A DNA stretch of 64,000 bases, from positions 558,001 to 622,000 of the forward strand of contig CAWGCJ010000002.1 of NCBI GenBank assembly GCA_963821095.1, given 5' to 3'. This document shows, one piece after another, positions 39,227 to 47,128 of the stretch (its first letter is position 1; each line of letters starts with the position of its first letter). The notes below the pieces were generated by a model. The model was not told the DNA's origin. It saw only the letters and a program-made list of their open reading frames with translations, and made no database searches. The DNA comes from CAVPHV01 sp963821095. Lineage in GTDB: Bacteria > Actinomycetota > Acidimicrobiia > Spongiisociales > UBA5794. The translations under genes and the position numbers were made by a program.

Positions 39227-39643
39227 TCAGTTGGGGGGGTAGACGCCCGTAGCTTTCGACTCTTCGGTCTGCCAGAACATGTCCGAGATCGCCTGAATCT
39301 GGTCGATGAGCGACTGTGAAACCGCGGGGTCCATCGACTTCTTGGCATCGCCGGCCTGCTTGATCGCCATCCAGAACACATCGTGGAGGTTCGGGAACTG
39401 CTCGAGGTGATGCGGCTTGAAGAAGTCGGTCCACAGCACCGAAAGGTGATGCTTGACCAACTCGGCGCGCTCTTCCTTGATGGAAATGCAGCGGGCCCGG
39501 AAGACCTCGTCGTCGGATGCGTGGTACTTCGTAGTGGTGTTGAGCACGGACTTCGCTTCGATCATTGCCTGCGCCGGGTCGTAGACCCCGCAGAATAGGT
39601 CGCAGTGCGCATGGGCTACGCGGTTCGGGCTGAAGAGACCCAT
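39227..39643 (-). CDS. sodN: nickel superoxide dismutase with variant Ni-hook
   Basis: Converts superoxide to oxygen and peroxide at a Ni site. 138 residues: a 12-residue propeptide (MGLFSPNRVAHA), then the mature N-terminus HCDLFCGVYDPAQA. His13, Cys14 and Cys18 are the Ni ligands after cleavage before His. The rest is the four-helix bundle (EAKSVLNTTTKYH, CISIKEERAELVKHHLSVLW). The usual hook is HCxxPCGxY; here Phe replaces Pro. A perfect AGGAGGTGA lies upstream. The maturation peptidase gene is divergent, 94 bases away. Confidence 0.96.
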   Translation of the reverse strand: MGLFSPNRVAHAHCDLFCGVYDPAQAMIEAKSVLNTTTKYHASDDEVFRARCISIKEERAELVKHHLSVLWTDFFKPHHLEQFPNLHDVFWMAIKQAGDAKKSMDPAVSQSLIDQIQAISDMFWQTEESKATGVYPPN

Positions 39644-39725
39644 CGGTCACCTCCTGTGGAGTGATTGCTGGAACTCGCTTGACCCTACACCGCCTCACCG
39701 CGGTATCGGCCGTGACGGGCGGCCA

Positions 39726-39731
39726 TAGACT
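39726..39731 (+). promoter_or_regulatory. -10 element TAGACT, leaderless sodX
   Basis: TAGACT, 6 bases, then ATG 39738. Confidence 0.6.
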
Positions 39732-39737
39732 CCACTC

Positions 39738-40244
39738 ATGCCGACCAACCGCCCCCTCTACCGTTTTGCCATTGCGCCGCTAGCGGCCGCGGCGCTGGCG
39801 GCAGTCGCCGTCTCTCAGACCCGAGCCCGCCTCCGCCGCTATGCCATCGCCGAGCACTCGATGCAGCCGACGCTCGCAGCGGGTGATTGGGTGCTGGCCC
39901 GACGGGTGACGGGCCCGCTGCGGCGGGGAGACGTCGTGGTGTTCGAACACCCCGGCAGACCGAGGTTCGAGCTGGTCAAGCGGGTGGTTGGGTTGCCGGG
40001 CGAACAGGTCGCAGTGGCCGCCGGTGACGTCATGGTCGATGGACGCGCCGTCGACACCTGGGCGGCGGGACCGACCCTGCCGGATGGATCGTGGCAACTC
40101 GGGTCCAACGAGGTGTTCGTCCTCGGCGACAACCGGGCCCTGTCGTCCGGCGACAGTCGAGCCCTGGGGCCGGTCCCCGTCGCCGTCATCGGCTGGGTCA
40201 TCTGGTGCCGCTACCGGCCGTTCCCCCTGCGCCGGGTCGGCTGA
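39738..40244 (+). CDS. sodX: Ni-SOD maturation peptidase (S26 signal-peptidase family)
   Basis: 168 residues. Removes the SodN propeptide so that the new N-terminal His can bind nickel. Catalytic Ser41 is in EHSMQPTL and Lys81 in VKRVVGLPGE, the Ser/Lys dyad of S26 peptidases. FVLGDNRALSSGDSRALGPV is the conserved C-terminal block. One N-terminal hydrophobic segment (FAIAPLAAAALAAVAV) probably anchors it. Its place beside sodN is the classic genetic link. Confidence 0.92.
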   Translation: MPTNRPLYRFAIAPLAAAALAAVAVSQTRARLRRYAIAEHSMQPTLAAGDWVLARRVTGPLRRGDVVVFEHPGRPRFELVKRVVGLPGEQVAVAAGDVMVDGRAVDTWAAGPTLPDGSWQLGSNEVFVLGDNRALSSGDSRALGPVPVAVIGWVIWCRYRPFPLRRVG

Positions 40245-40256
40245 ACCCGGCGGTAC

Positions 40257-40499
40257 TCACCCCTTGCGGCTGGGCGGGTGATCCATCCCCATGTAGATCC
40301 CGCCGGCATCGAGTTCGTCGAGCATCTGTTCGATGCGTTTGCGCCGAGTCTCGACGCGCTTGGCCCGGTCGATCCAGGCGAGGTAATCGTTGCGCTGGTA
40401 GTACGGCCGTGCCGAGTAGTCATCGGCCACACCGCGATCATCGAGTTGTTGCGCAACGTCGTCCGGCATCGATTGCGGGGGCCGGCGGCGCCCGGTCAC
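40257..40499 (-). CDS. short YdeI/OmpD-associated-like protein
   Basis: 80 residues from a GTG at 40499, just after the methyltransferase stop. Reads ARPYYQRNDYLAWIDRAKRV, ETRRKRIEQMLDELDAGGIY, MGMDHPPSRKG. The WIDRAKR...TRxxRIxxMLxEL pattern matches the C-terminal part of the YdeI/OmpD-associated family, which is usually longer, so this is a short form or a fragment. An ATG at 40469 is another possible start. Confidence 0.6.
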   Translation of the reverse strand: MTGRRRPPQSMPDDVAQQLDDRGVADDYSARPYYQRNDYLAWIDRAKRVETRRKRIEQMLDELDAGGIYMGMDHPPSRKG

Positions 40500-40503
40500 C
40501 CGC

Positions 40504-41127
40504 TCAGGCCGCCGGTTTGCGGGCCAGCAGGGCGACATCGATGGCATCACCGTTGATATCATCTGACTCCACGTGGCGCAGCACACGCTCGATGATCTCG
40601 ATGTCGAGGTCCGCAAAGTCGGCGGCAAGCTGCTCCTCAGTGAACAGCACGTCGGGGTCGGGCGGCCCGCCGACACCATGCTCGAGGTTGTCGAGATGGT
40701 GGGCGATGACGAAGACCACGCCACCCGGCGCTACGGCTCGTATCGCCTTGCCGTGGACGGCCCGCCGCAACTCCGACGGGACTTGGAGATACGACAGCAA
40801 CACCAGATCGAAGGCCTCGGAATCCGGCTCCCACTCGAGCAGGTCGGCGGTCACGAAGTCGACCTCGACGCCCGCTTCTGCTGCCACTCCGCCGGCTTGC
40901 TGGGCGGCAACATCCGAGACATCGACGGCCGTGACCGAATGGCCTCGGGCCGCCAGCCATACCGCGTTGCGGCCTTGACCGCTGGCAAGGTCGAGCACTC
41001 TCCCCGGCGGGAGATCCGACAGGTATCTCACCACAAACTGGTTGGCTTCGGCCCCCCACAGGGTGCCGCGCTCGGCGTACCGCTCGTTCCAATACATACG
41101 TCGGTCATCTTTGTTGTGCTCGGTCAT
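40504..41127 (-). CDS. class I SAM-dependent methyltransferase
   Basis: 207 residues. SAM-binding motif I is VLDLASGQGRNAVWLA, motif II VTAVDVSDVAAQQAGG, then DLLEWEPDSEAFDLVLLSYL and VAPGGVVFVIAH. The TehB/thiopurine-methyltransferase-like start (YWNERYAERGTLWGAEANQF) suggests a small-molecule methylase or resistance enzyme; substrate unknown. ATG 41127 has TATCAT 6 bases upstream. Confidence 0.9.
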   Translation of the reverse strand: MTEHNKDDRRMYWNERYAERGTLWGAEANQFVVRYLSDLPPGRVLDLASGQGRNAVWLAARGHSVTAVDVSDVAAQQAGGVAAEAGVEVDFVTADLLEWEPDSEAFDLVLLSYLQVPSELRRAVHGKAIRAVAPGGVVFVIAHHLDNLEHGVGGPPDPDVLFTEEQLAADFADLDIEIIERVLRHVESDDINGDAIDVALLARKPAA

Positions 41128-41133
41128 GCGCCC

Positions 41134-41139
41134 ATGATA
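41134..41139 (-). promoter_or_regulatory. -10 element TATCAT, leaderless methyltransferase
   Basis: TATCAT on the minus strand, 6 bases before ATG 41127. Confidence 0.55.
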
Positions 41140-41157
41140 CGAGCGCCCAATCCAAGA

Positions 41158-41211
41158 CCGTTCGTGCGTGGTTGGGGCGCGATTTTTGGCACCTCAGCCA
41201 CGCCGGAACGG
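41158..41211. repeat. dispersed palindrome, copy 3
   Basis: CCGTTCGTGCGTGGTT (41158-41173) pairs at 13 of 16 positions with AGCCACGCCGGAACGG (41196-41211). It lies between divergent genes and shares its core with the copies at 4.92 and 21.45 kb. Confidence 0.8.
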
Positions 41212-41274
41212 ATAATCGCCGGGTGATTTTTCCTCCCCCGCGCTGGGGCGTAGCCTGCGGGCGCGGAGGTGCAC

Positions 41275-43614
41275 ATGAACCCGATCAAGACGGCATTCCG
41301 GGCGGCGCTCGGACGCAGGCTCCCGATCACCGAAGGTGTCTTGGCCGTCGACGGCCTCGAACAACCCGTCACCATTGGCCGCGATCGTTTTGGCATACCC
41401 CACATCACGGCGAACAGCGACGCAGACGCCTGGTTTGCGCTCGGCTTCTGCCAGGGCCAGGACCGCGCCTTCCAGACCGACATGCTGGCACGGGTCGCCC
41501 GTGGCAGGGTCAGCGAAATGGCGGGCAAAGACACCCTGGCGATCGATCGCTTGTCTCGCCGCGTCGGGTTCCGCAGAACTGCAGAAGAGACCATGCACCT
41601 GTGCAACGACGTCGAACGTCGCGGTCTCGAATCGTTTGCCGCCGGGATCAACGCAGGCCGTGCCCGGGGTCTCTCGAAAAAGGCACACGAGTATGCGCTG
41701 CTGCGCTCCGACCCCCTCCCGTTCGAAGCGATCGACTCCCTGGCGATCTTCGCGTTGATGGCCTTCTCGTTGGCCTCGAACTGGGACGCGGAGCTGGCTC
41801 GCCTCGCCATCCTCACCCAAGACGGCCCCACCGCCCTGGCCGATCTCGATCCTTCCTATCCCGAGTGGCATCCGGTGACCAATCCACCCGGAATGGCCGC
41901 GGGTCCGGCCGCCACCGGGTTGCTGGAGGACATGGAACAATTCCGAGCCACGGTCGGATTGGGCGGCGGGTCGAACAACTGGGCAGTGGCAGCGTCCAAG
42001 ACGGCCACCGGGCGCCCCATCATGGCCAACGATCCTCATCTGGCGCCGATCCTGCCCCCGCATTGGTACCTGGCACATCTGATGACGCCCGAATGGAGCA
42101 TCGCCGGCGCTACCCTCGCCGGTACCCCTGGGTTCGCCGCGGGGCACAACGGGCACGTTGCCTGGGGAGTCACCGCAGGTCTGCTCGACAACACGGACCT
42201 CTTCATCGAAGAACTCGGACCCGACAGCCGCACCGTCCGCGAGGGCGACGAGTTCGTCCCCTGCGAGATTCACCACGAACTGATCCAGGTGAAAGGTGGT
42301 GACCCCGTCGTCGAAGACGTTGTCGTCACGAGCCGAGGCCCCATCGTCGGCCCCGGGTTCTCCCACACCGAGCCTTCGCTCTCAATGGCGGCGACCTGGC
42401 TGGCGCCACAAGAGGTCACGGCGTTGCTCAACGCGCCTCGGCTGAAGACCGTCACCGAGTTCCGTGAAGCGCTGGCAGCATGGCATGGGGCCGGACTCAA
42501 CATGGTCCTGGCAGACGACGCCGGCACCATCGGGTGGCAAATGATCGGCGAGATCCCATTGCGCAAGAGCGGCAACGGAGCTCTGCCGCTGGCCGGTTGG
42601 GACCTCACCGCAGGTTGGCACGACGAGTACGTGGACTCGACCCGGTTGCCGTCGGTTGAGAACCCCGACGCCGACTACATCGCCACCGCCAACAATCGAC
42701 CGGTGCACAACGACGACGATCCGTTCCTCAGCGTCGACTGGATCGAGGGATACCGCATCGCCCGCATCAACGAACTGATCGCGCCACGCGACGATTGGGA
42801 CATCTCGTCCACGCTTCACGCCCAACTGGACACGGTGACACCGGCTTGGGTCGATCTACGCGAACACGTCCTCGGCATCGGACAACGGTCGAGTTCGGCG
42901 GCCGCCTATGCGTTGCTGCGCGACTGGGACGGCAATATGCACCGCCACTCGGCGGCCGCATCCGTGTTCGTATTGTGGAACACCGAAATGCAGCGGCGGG
43001 TGGCGCTGGCGCGTGCTCCCTTGTCGGCGGCAGCGGCGCTCGGCCGCGGCTTTGCTCCCGACCTCGTGGCCAACAACCTGTTCGCTTTCAGCCGAACCAG
43101 CCATCTGGTCCGCCTGCTGCGCGAGCGACCCGATGGCTGGTTCGACGACTGGGACGAGGAGATGGCAGCCGCCCTCGCCGTGGCCGACGCGTTGCTGCGA
43201 GTCCGGTTCGGTGACGATCCCGACGGGTGGGAGTGGGGCACGGTGCGTCCGTTGACCCTGCGCCACCCCATCGGCGAGCGCAAGCCGATGGATCACGTGT
43301 TCAACATCGGCCCCATCCCGTGGAGCGGCGACTTCACCACGGTGTCGCAATCCGGGGCGCCGCCGCTCGAACCACTGGGCAACCCATCCGCCATCGCCTC
43401 TCTGCGGATGGCGATAGACGTCGGCGACTGGGACCGCAGCCGCTTCTCCCTGCCGGGTGGCCAATCCGGCAACCCACTTTCGCCCCACTATGGCGACCAG
43501 GTCGACCTGTGGGCGTGGGGCGTCGGCTGTCCCATGCCGTGGACGAAGGACGCAGTCGCCGCCGCCGTGATCGAGACACTGCACCTGGTGCACACCGTCG
43601 AAGAGGATGACTAG
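41275..43614 (+). CDS. penicillin-acylase-family N-terminal nucleophile hydrolase
   Basis: 779 residues from ATG 41275 (GGAGGT upstream, -10 TAGCCT at 41251). These enzymes cut amide bonds after self-cleavage into two subunits. The new N-terminal serine should be Ser233 in GGGSNNWAVAASKTATG, followed by MANDPHLAPILPPHWYLAHL. The front part (DRFGIPHITANSDADAWFAL, CQGQDRAFQTDMLAR) is the alpha subunit. No signal peptide is visible, unlike many acylases, so it may work in the cytoplasm, perhaps on acyl-homoserine lactones or acyl amides. Confidence 0.94.
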   Translation: MNPIKTAFRAALGRRLPITEGVLAVDGLEQPVTIGRDRFGIPHITANSDADAWFALGFCQGQDRAFQTDMLARVARGRVSEMAGKDTLAIDRLSRRVGFRRTAEETMHLCNDVERRGLESFAAGINAGRARGLSKKAHEYALLRSDPLPFEAIDSLAIFALMAFSLASNWDAELARLAILTQDGPTALADLDPSYPEWHPVTNPPGMAAGPAATGLLEDMEQFRATVGLGGGSNNWAVAASKTATGRPIMANDPHLAPILPPHWYLAHLMTPEWSIAGATLAGTPGFAAGHNGHVAWGVTAGLLDNTDLFIEELGPDSRTVREGDEFVPCEIHHELIQVKGGDPVVEDVVVTSRGPIVGPGFSHTEPSLSMAATWLAPQEVTALLNAPRLKTVTEFREALAAWHGAGLNMVLADDAGTIGWQMIGEIPLRKSGNGALPLAGWDLTAGWHDEYVDSTRLPSVENPDADYIATANNRPVHNDDDPFLSVDWIEGYRIARINELIAPRDDWDISSTLHAQLDTVTPAWVDLREHVLGIGQRSSSAAAYALLRDWDGNMHRHSAAASVFVLWNTEMQRRVALARAPLSAAAALGRGFAPDLVANNLFAFSRTSHLVRLLRERPDGWFDDWDEEMAAALAVADALLRVRFGDDPDGWEWGTVRPLTLRHPIGERKPMDHVFNIGPIPWSGDFTTVSQSGAPPLEPLGNPSAIASLRMAIDVGDWDRSRFSLPGGQSGNPLSPHYGDQVDLWAWGVGCPMPWTKDAVAAAVIETLHLVHTVEEDD

Positions 43615-43672
43615 GGAGGATGTTGGACAATCGGCATGAGGGATCGCTCAACCGGCCAGACGCCAAGTCAGC

Positions 43673-43689
43673 GCGCTCGCGGCGAGCGC
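43673..43689. terminator. stem-loop between acylase and alkD
   Basis: GCGCTCG/CGAGCGC with a 3-base CGG loop in the gap between convergent genes. No T run follows. Confidence 0.5.
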
Positions 43690-43714
43690 CAAACCGACTC
43701 TGTTCAGCAGACAA

Positions 43715-44389
43715 CTAGACGTCGAGGTGTTTGGTCGCCTCGCGGAAGCTGAGGCCTGACAGTTCCTCGCGGTGCTCGAGGGCGAAGTCACGCACCCGGT
43801 CGGGAGCCGTCTTGGCGTACTCGCGCAGCGACCAGCCGATCGCCTTACGGATGAAGAACTCCCGCTCCGGGGCCAATGCCACGCAATGCCTGAAGAGCTG
43901 TTCGTAGTCCGTGTCGGCCTTGTGCTTGAGGTGAGCGAGCAACGCACTGCGCCGAATCCACATGTCGGGATCCTCGCTCCAGGCGTCGATGACCGGAGCC
44001 ATTGCCTCGCGCTCGTTGAGCAGCACCGGTCCAACGCATCGGGCGGCCAGGTCGTCGACGAAGTCCCACCACGCCCCCTCGACAATGAGACGTCGATACA
44101 GCGGGACCCGTTCGAACGTGATGAACTCTCGGTAACCGGTGGCGATCCCGATGGCGAAGTACTTCTCCTCCCGATGCGGCTGACCCCACAGCGCGAGAAC
44201 TGCCGCTTCGTACTCTGCGCTGTCATCGATCGGATAGCGCCGCTTCATCTCCCGAAACACCGGGGTCCGCGGACCCTTCTGAACGCCGTAGAACGGCATG
44301 TTGGTTTTCAGGTAGGCCGCCATGCCTGCCGCCTTCTCGGGATCGGCCGATGCGGCGAGCTCAGCAGCAACAAACTCGACTCGGTCCAT
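43715..44389 (-). CDS. AlkD-like DNA alkylation repair protein
   Basis: 224 residues of HEAT-like helical repeats. MPFYGVQKGPRTPVFREMKR, HREEKYFAIGIATGY, EGAWWDFVDDLAARCVGPVL, DPDMWIRRSALLAHLKHKAD and FFIRKAIGWSLREYAKTAPD match the AlkC/AlkD family, which removes N3- and N7-alkylpurines without base flipping. The WWDxVD and FxxRKAxGWxLR motifs are diagnostic. ATG 44389 lies 6 bases after TAGATT, so I reject the TTG one codon earlier. Confidence 0.93.
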   Translation of the reverse strand: MDRVEFVAAELAASADPEKAAGMAAYLKTNMPFYGVQKGPRTPVFREMKRRYPIDDSAEYEAAVLALWGQPHREEKYFAIGIATGYREFITFERVPLYRRLIVEGAWWDFVDDLAARCVGPVLLNEREAMAPVIDAWSEDPDMWIRRSALLAHLKHKADTDYEQLFRHCVALAPEREFFIRKAIGWSLREYAKTAPDRVRDFALEHREELSGLSFREATKHLDV

Positions 44390-44395
44390 CAAGTC

Positions 44396-44401
44396 AATCT
44401 A
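44396..44401 (-). promoter_or_regulatory. -10 element TAGATT, leaderless alkD
   Basis: TAGATT on the minus strand, 6 bases before ATG 44389; it decides the start codon. Confidence 0.55.
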
Positions 44402-44446
44402 GAGGCCCGGCCAGCAGATATGGGTGGCATTGGGGCCAACCGTCGT

Positions 44447-44452
44447 TACACT
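44447..44452 (+). promoter_or_regulatory. -10 element TACACT, leaderless DUF3048 gene
   Basis: TACACT, 8 bases, then GTG 44461. Confidence 0.55.
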
Positions 44453-44460
44453 CCCCGCCC

Positions 44461-45546
44461 GTGAAGTTCATCCGACCCGTTTTGGTCGCACTCACCCTTC
44501 TCCTCGTCGCAACCGCTTGCAGCGGCGACGACGCGGAGCCCACTACGACCACGGTGCTGACCACGCTCCCGCCGGTCTCGACCGTCGCGCCCGCAACCAC
44601 CGCAGCGCCGACTACCACTGAACCGGCCACCACAACGACGGCGGCCGTGCCGACCTCACCGCTCAATGGGCTTCAGGTGGATGACGCCACCAGCCTGGAC
44701 CGCCGAGTGATCGCGGTGAAGATCGACAACCACCCCGACGCCCGTCCCCAAAGCGGCATCCAGGAAGCCGACGCGGTCTACGAACTCATCGTCGAGGGCG
44801 GCCTCACCCGCTTCATCGCCATGTTCCTGCAGAGCGACAGCGACTACATCGGGCCGATCCGCTCCCTACGGCCGACCGACCCCACGCTGGTCAAGCCCCT
44901 GGGGGCAACGCTCCAGATATCCGGTGGACAGTTCTGGATCCGTTCCATCGCAGCCAACGCCGACGTTCCCTTCATCCAGGAAACGTCGCCGAACACCTTC
45001 CGGATCCCGTCCAACGGACGCGCCCGTGAACGAACTCTGTTCGGGTCTACCGACGGTATGCGGGCCAAGGCCGACGAGATCGGTGCCCCCGACTCACCTC
45101 CCCAAGCTTGGTTTGCCTTTGGCGAGCCAACCCCAAGCGCCACCGCGGCGCGCTCCATCAACATCGACTGGTCCCAGGGAAGCAATGTCACCTGGGCCTA
45201 CAACGGCGACCAGTACCTGCGGTACAACGGTGACAGTCTGCACAACTGGGAGGACGCGGACGGCACCGTTGGCCCTGTGAAGTTCGACACGCTGGTAATA
45301 CTGACGGCGCAGCAGTACACGGCGGTGCCTCCCGCGGCCGGGCGATCGGTCCCGGCGCTGCGAACCGTCGGTGAGGGCGAGGCGATGGTCTTCTCCAATG
45401 GAGTGGTCGTTGAGGGCACCTGGGCTCGGGACGACATCGCGGACCCGTTCGTGCTCACCACCAGCGCCGGATCCGAGATCGTGCTGCCTCCCGGTCGCCT
45501 CTGGGTTTCGGTCGTGCCGACCGGGCGTCCGATCACCTGGGAATGA
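44461..45546 (+). CDS. DUF3048 (YerB-like) lipoprotein
   Basis: 361 residues from GTG 44461. The lipoprotein signal is FIRPVLVALTLLLVATACSG with lipobox VATAC, then a Thr/Pro-rich linker. The DUF3048 body follows: RVIAVKIDNHPDARPQSGIQ, ADAVYELIVEGGLTRFIAMF, PIRSLRPTDPTLVKPLGATL, and the C-terminal FDTLVILTAQQYTAVPP and LPPGRLWVSVVPTGRPITW. Cell-surface protein, function unknown. It overlaps the amidase start by 4 bases, so the two are coupled. Confidence 0.92.
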   Translation: MKFIRPVLVALTLLLVATACSGDDAEPTTTTVLTTLPPVSTVAPATTAAPTTTEPATTTTAAVPTSPLNGLQVDDATSLDRRVIAVKIDNHPDARPQSGIQEADAVYELIVEGGLTRFIAMFLQSDSDYIGPIRSLRPTDPTLVKPLGATLQISGGQFWIRSIAANADVPFIQETSPNTFRIPSNGRARERTLFGSTDGMRAKADEIGAPDSPPQAWFAFGEPTPSATAARSINIDWSQGSNVTWAYNGDQYLRYNGDSLHNWEDADGTVGPVKFDTLVILTAQQYTAVPPAAGRSVPALRTVGEGEAMVFSNGVVVEGTWARDDIADPFVLTTSAGSEIVLPPGRLWVSVVPTGRPITWE

Positions 45547-46943
45547 CACTTCTCCCGACGTCCCCCACCATTAGCCGGATTGCCCGGGCGGTTGCGGACG
45601 GTGAAACCACGGCCGTTGCCGTGGTGACCGCACATCTCGAGCGGTGCGCTGCCGCCCAAGATGCGCTCAACGCCTTCACCATGCTGGACACCGAGGGAGC
45701 CCTGGCTGCTGCCGCCGCCATCGATGCCCGGCGTGCCGCCGGTGAGACGCTGGGTCCGCTGGCCGGTGTCCCTGTCGGCGTCAAGGACCTCATCGACCAA
45801 GCCGGGCTGCCCAACACGTGCGGCGGTAGCTTCCCGCCGCTGGTTCCCGCCGAATCGGCGCCGTGTGTCACCCGACTCGAGGCGGCAGGTGCCATCATGA
45901 TTGGCCGAACCGGCCTGCACGAGTTTGCGTTCGGGTTCTCGAGCGAGAACCACTGGTTCGGCCCGGTGCACAACCCATGGGACACCACCCTCTCCCCCGG
46001 CGGATCATCCGGTGGCTCGGGCGCCGCGGTCGCCGCCGGCCTCGTCCCCGGAGCCCTCGGCACCGACACCGGCGGATCGGTGCGCGTTCCGGCGGCGCTG
46101 TGCGGGGTCGTCGGACTCAAGGTCACCCACGGCCGTGTTCCAATCCGCGGCGTGTATCCGCTGGCGGCTTCAATCGACACTGTGGGCCCGATCGCGCGCA
46201 CCGTCACCGACGCCGGGCTCCTGTACCGCACCATCGCCGGCGATGATCCTGACGACCCCTGGTCGGTTCCCGTACCGGTTGAAGCCGCCCGCGGCCCGGC
46301 TGAACTCTCCGGGCTTCGGTTCGGCGTTCCACTGCCATGGACCGCCGCACCCATGGTCTCCGAGGTCCGCCACGCTTTTGATGATCTCTGCGACGCGCTG
46401 ACGGAGGCTGGTGCCGAGATCGTTGAGATGCAGCTTCCCGAACTCGACCTGCCGGGCAAGCTGCTGCCATCGGTGTACTTCGAGGTTGCCGCCGTCCACG
46501 ACCGCCGCTGGCACGAACGTCCAGATGCGTACGGACCCGATGTCTCGCAGCGCCTCGCCGACGTATTCACCTATTCCGCCGGCGACTACCTCGCAGCGCT
46601 CGCCTGGCGCCGCTCGTGCCGGGCGGCCGCCGACCGGGCGCTCAGATCCGTCGATGCGCTGATCACCCCAACAGTTGCGGCCCTGCGCAAACCCATCGGG
46701 CAGGAGCTCATCGAGGTTGCCGGGCGGGAAGTCTCCTATCGCTCCCCCATCTCGCACTTCACGGCGTTGGTGAACCACATCGGTTTGCCTGCCCTTGCCG
46801 TGCCACTCAACACGCCGGGTGCGCCCCCGCCCAGCCTGCAGGTGATCGGCCCCGCATGGAGCGAAGAAACGCTGCTGTCAATCGGTCTGGGCCTCGAGCA
46901 AGCTTCCCTGGTCGCCACCCAGACACCGCCGCTATCCGTGTGA
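45543..46943 (+). CDS. amidase-signature family hydrolase
   Basis: 466 residues. The Ser-cisSer-Lys triad is visible: K81 in GVPVGVKDLID, S155 in SPGGSSGGSGAAVAAG and nucleophile S179 in GTDTGGSVRVPAALCGVVGL. Length and motifs match GatA-like amidases, but no gatB or gatC neighbours exist, so a free-standing amide or carbamate hydrolase is more likely. Co-translated with the DUF3048 lipoprotein. Confidence 0.92.
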   Translation: MTLLPTSPTISRIARAVADGETTAVAVVTAHLERCAAAQDALNAFTMLDTEGALAAAAAIDARRAAGETLGPLAGVPVGVKDLIDQAGLPNTCGGSFPPLVPAESAPCVTRLEAAGAIMIGRTGLHEFAFGFSSENHWFGPVHNPWDTTLSPGGSSGGSGAAVAAGLVPGALGTDTGGSVRVPAALCGVVGLKVTHGRVPIRGVYPLAASIDTVGPIARTVTDAGLLYRTIAGDDPDDPWSVPVPVEAARGPAELSGLRFGVPLPWTAAPMVSEVRHAFDDLCDALTEAGAEIVEMQLPELDLPGKLLPSVYFEVAAVHDRRWHERPDAYGPDVSQRLADVFTYSAGDYLAALAWRRSCRAAADRALRSVDALITPTVAALRKPIGQELIEVAGREVSYRSPISHFTALVNHIGLPALAVPLNTPGAPPPSLQVIGPAWSEETLLSIGLGLEQASLVATQTPPLSV

Positions 46944-47035
46944 GCCTGCGTCGCCGAGGTCTCTCTCGGAATGGGCGCCGAACCCCCGGATGGATGTTCC
47001 TTGGAATAGTGCGCTGCTTTCAAGTCTGGGATGCA

Positions 47036-47041
47036 TAGACT
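47036..47041 (+). promoter_or_regulatory. -10 element TAGACT of korAB
   Basis: TAGACT 8 bases before an ATG (47050) that opens only a two-codon frame (ATG CGC TGA). The korA start is about 80 bases further. Confidence 0.5.
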
Positions 47042-47060
47042 GGCCACCGATGCGCTGACG

Positions 47061-47078
47061 GAGCCGACCTGACGGCTC
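47061..47078 (+). promoter_or_regulatory. hairpin in the korA leader
   Basis: GAGCCG-ACCTGA-CGGCTC, a six-base-pair stem inside the presumed 80-base 5' leader, just after the two-codon frame. Confidence 0.4.
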
Positions 47079-47128
47079 AAACCGGCCTCTCCGGCCCGCT
47101 CCGTCCTTTGGACAACCAGGAGCTCCCA

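Noticed and set aside
41194..42366. 390-codon minus-strand open frame
   Set aside because: Antisense to the penicillin-acylase gene, which has intact catalytic motifs.
45543..46943. Amidase as GatA of the tRNA amidotransferase
   Set aside because: No gatB or gatC nearby and it is coupled to a lipoprotein gene, so a free-standing amidase is more likely.
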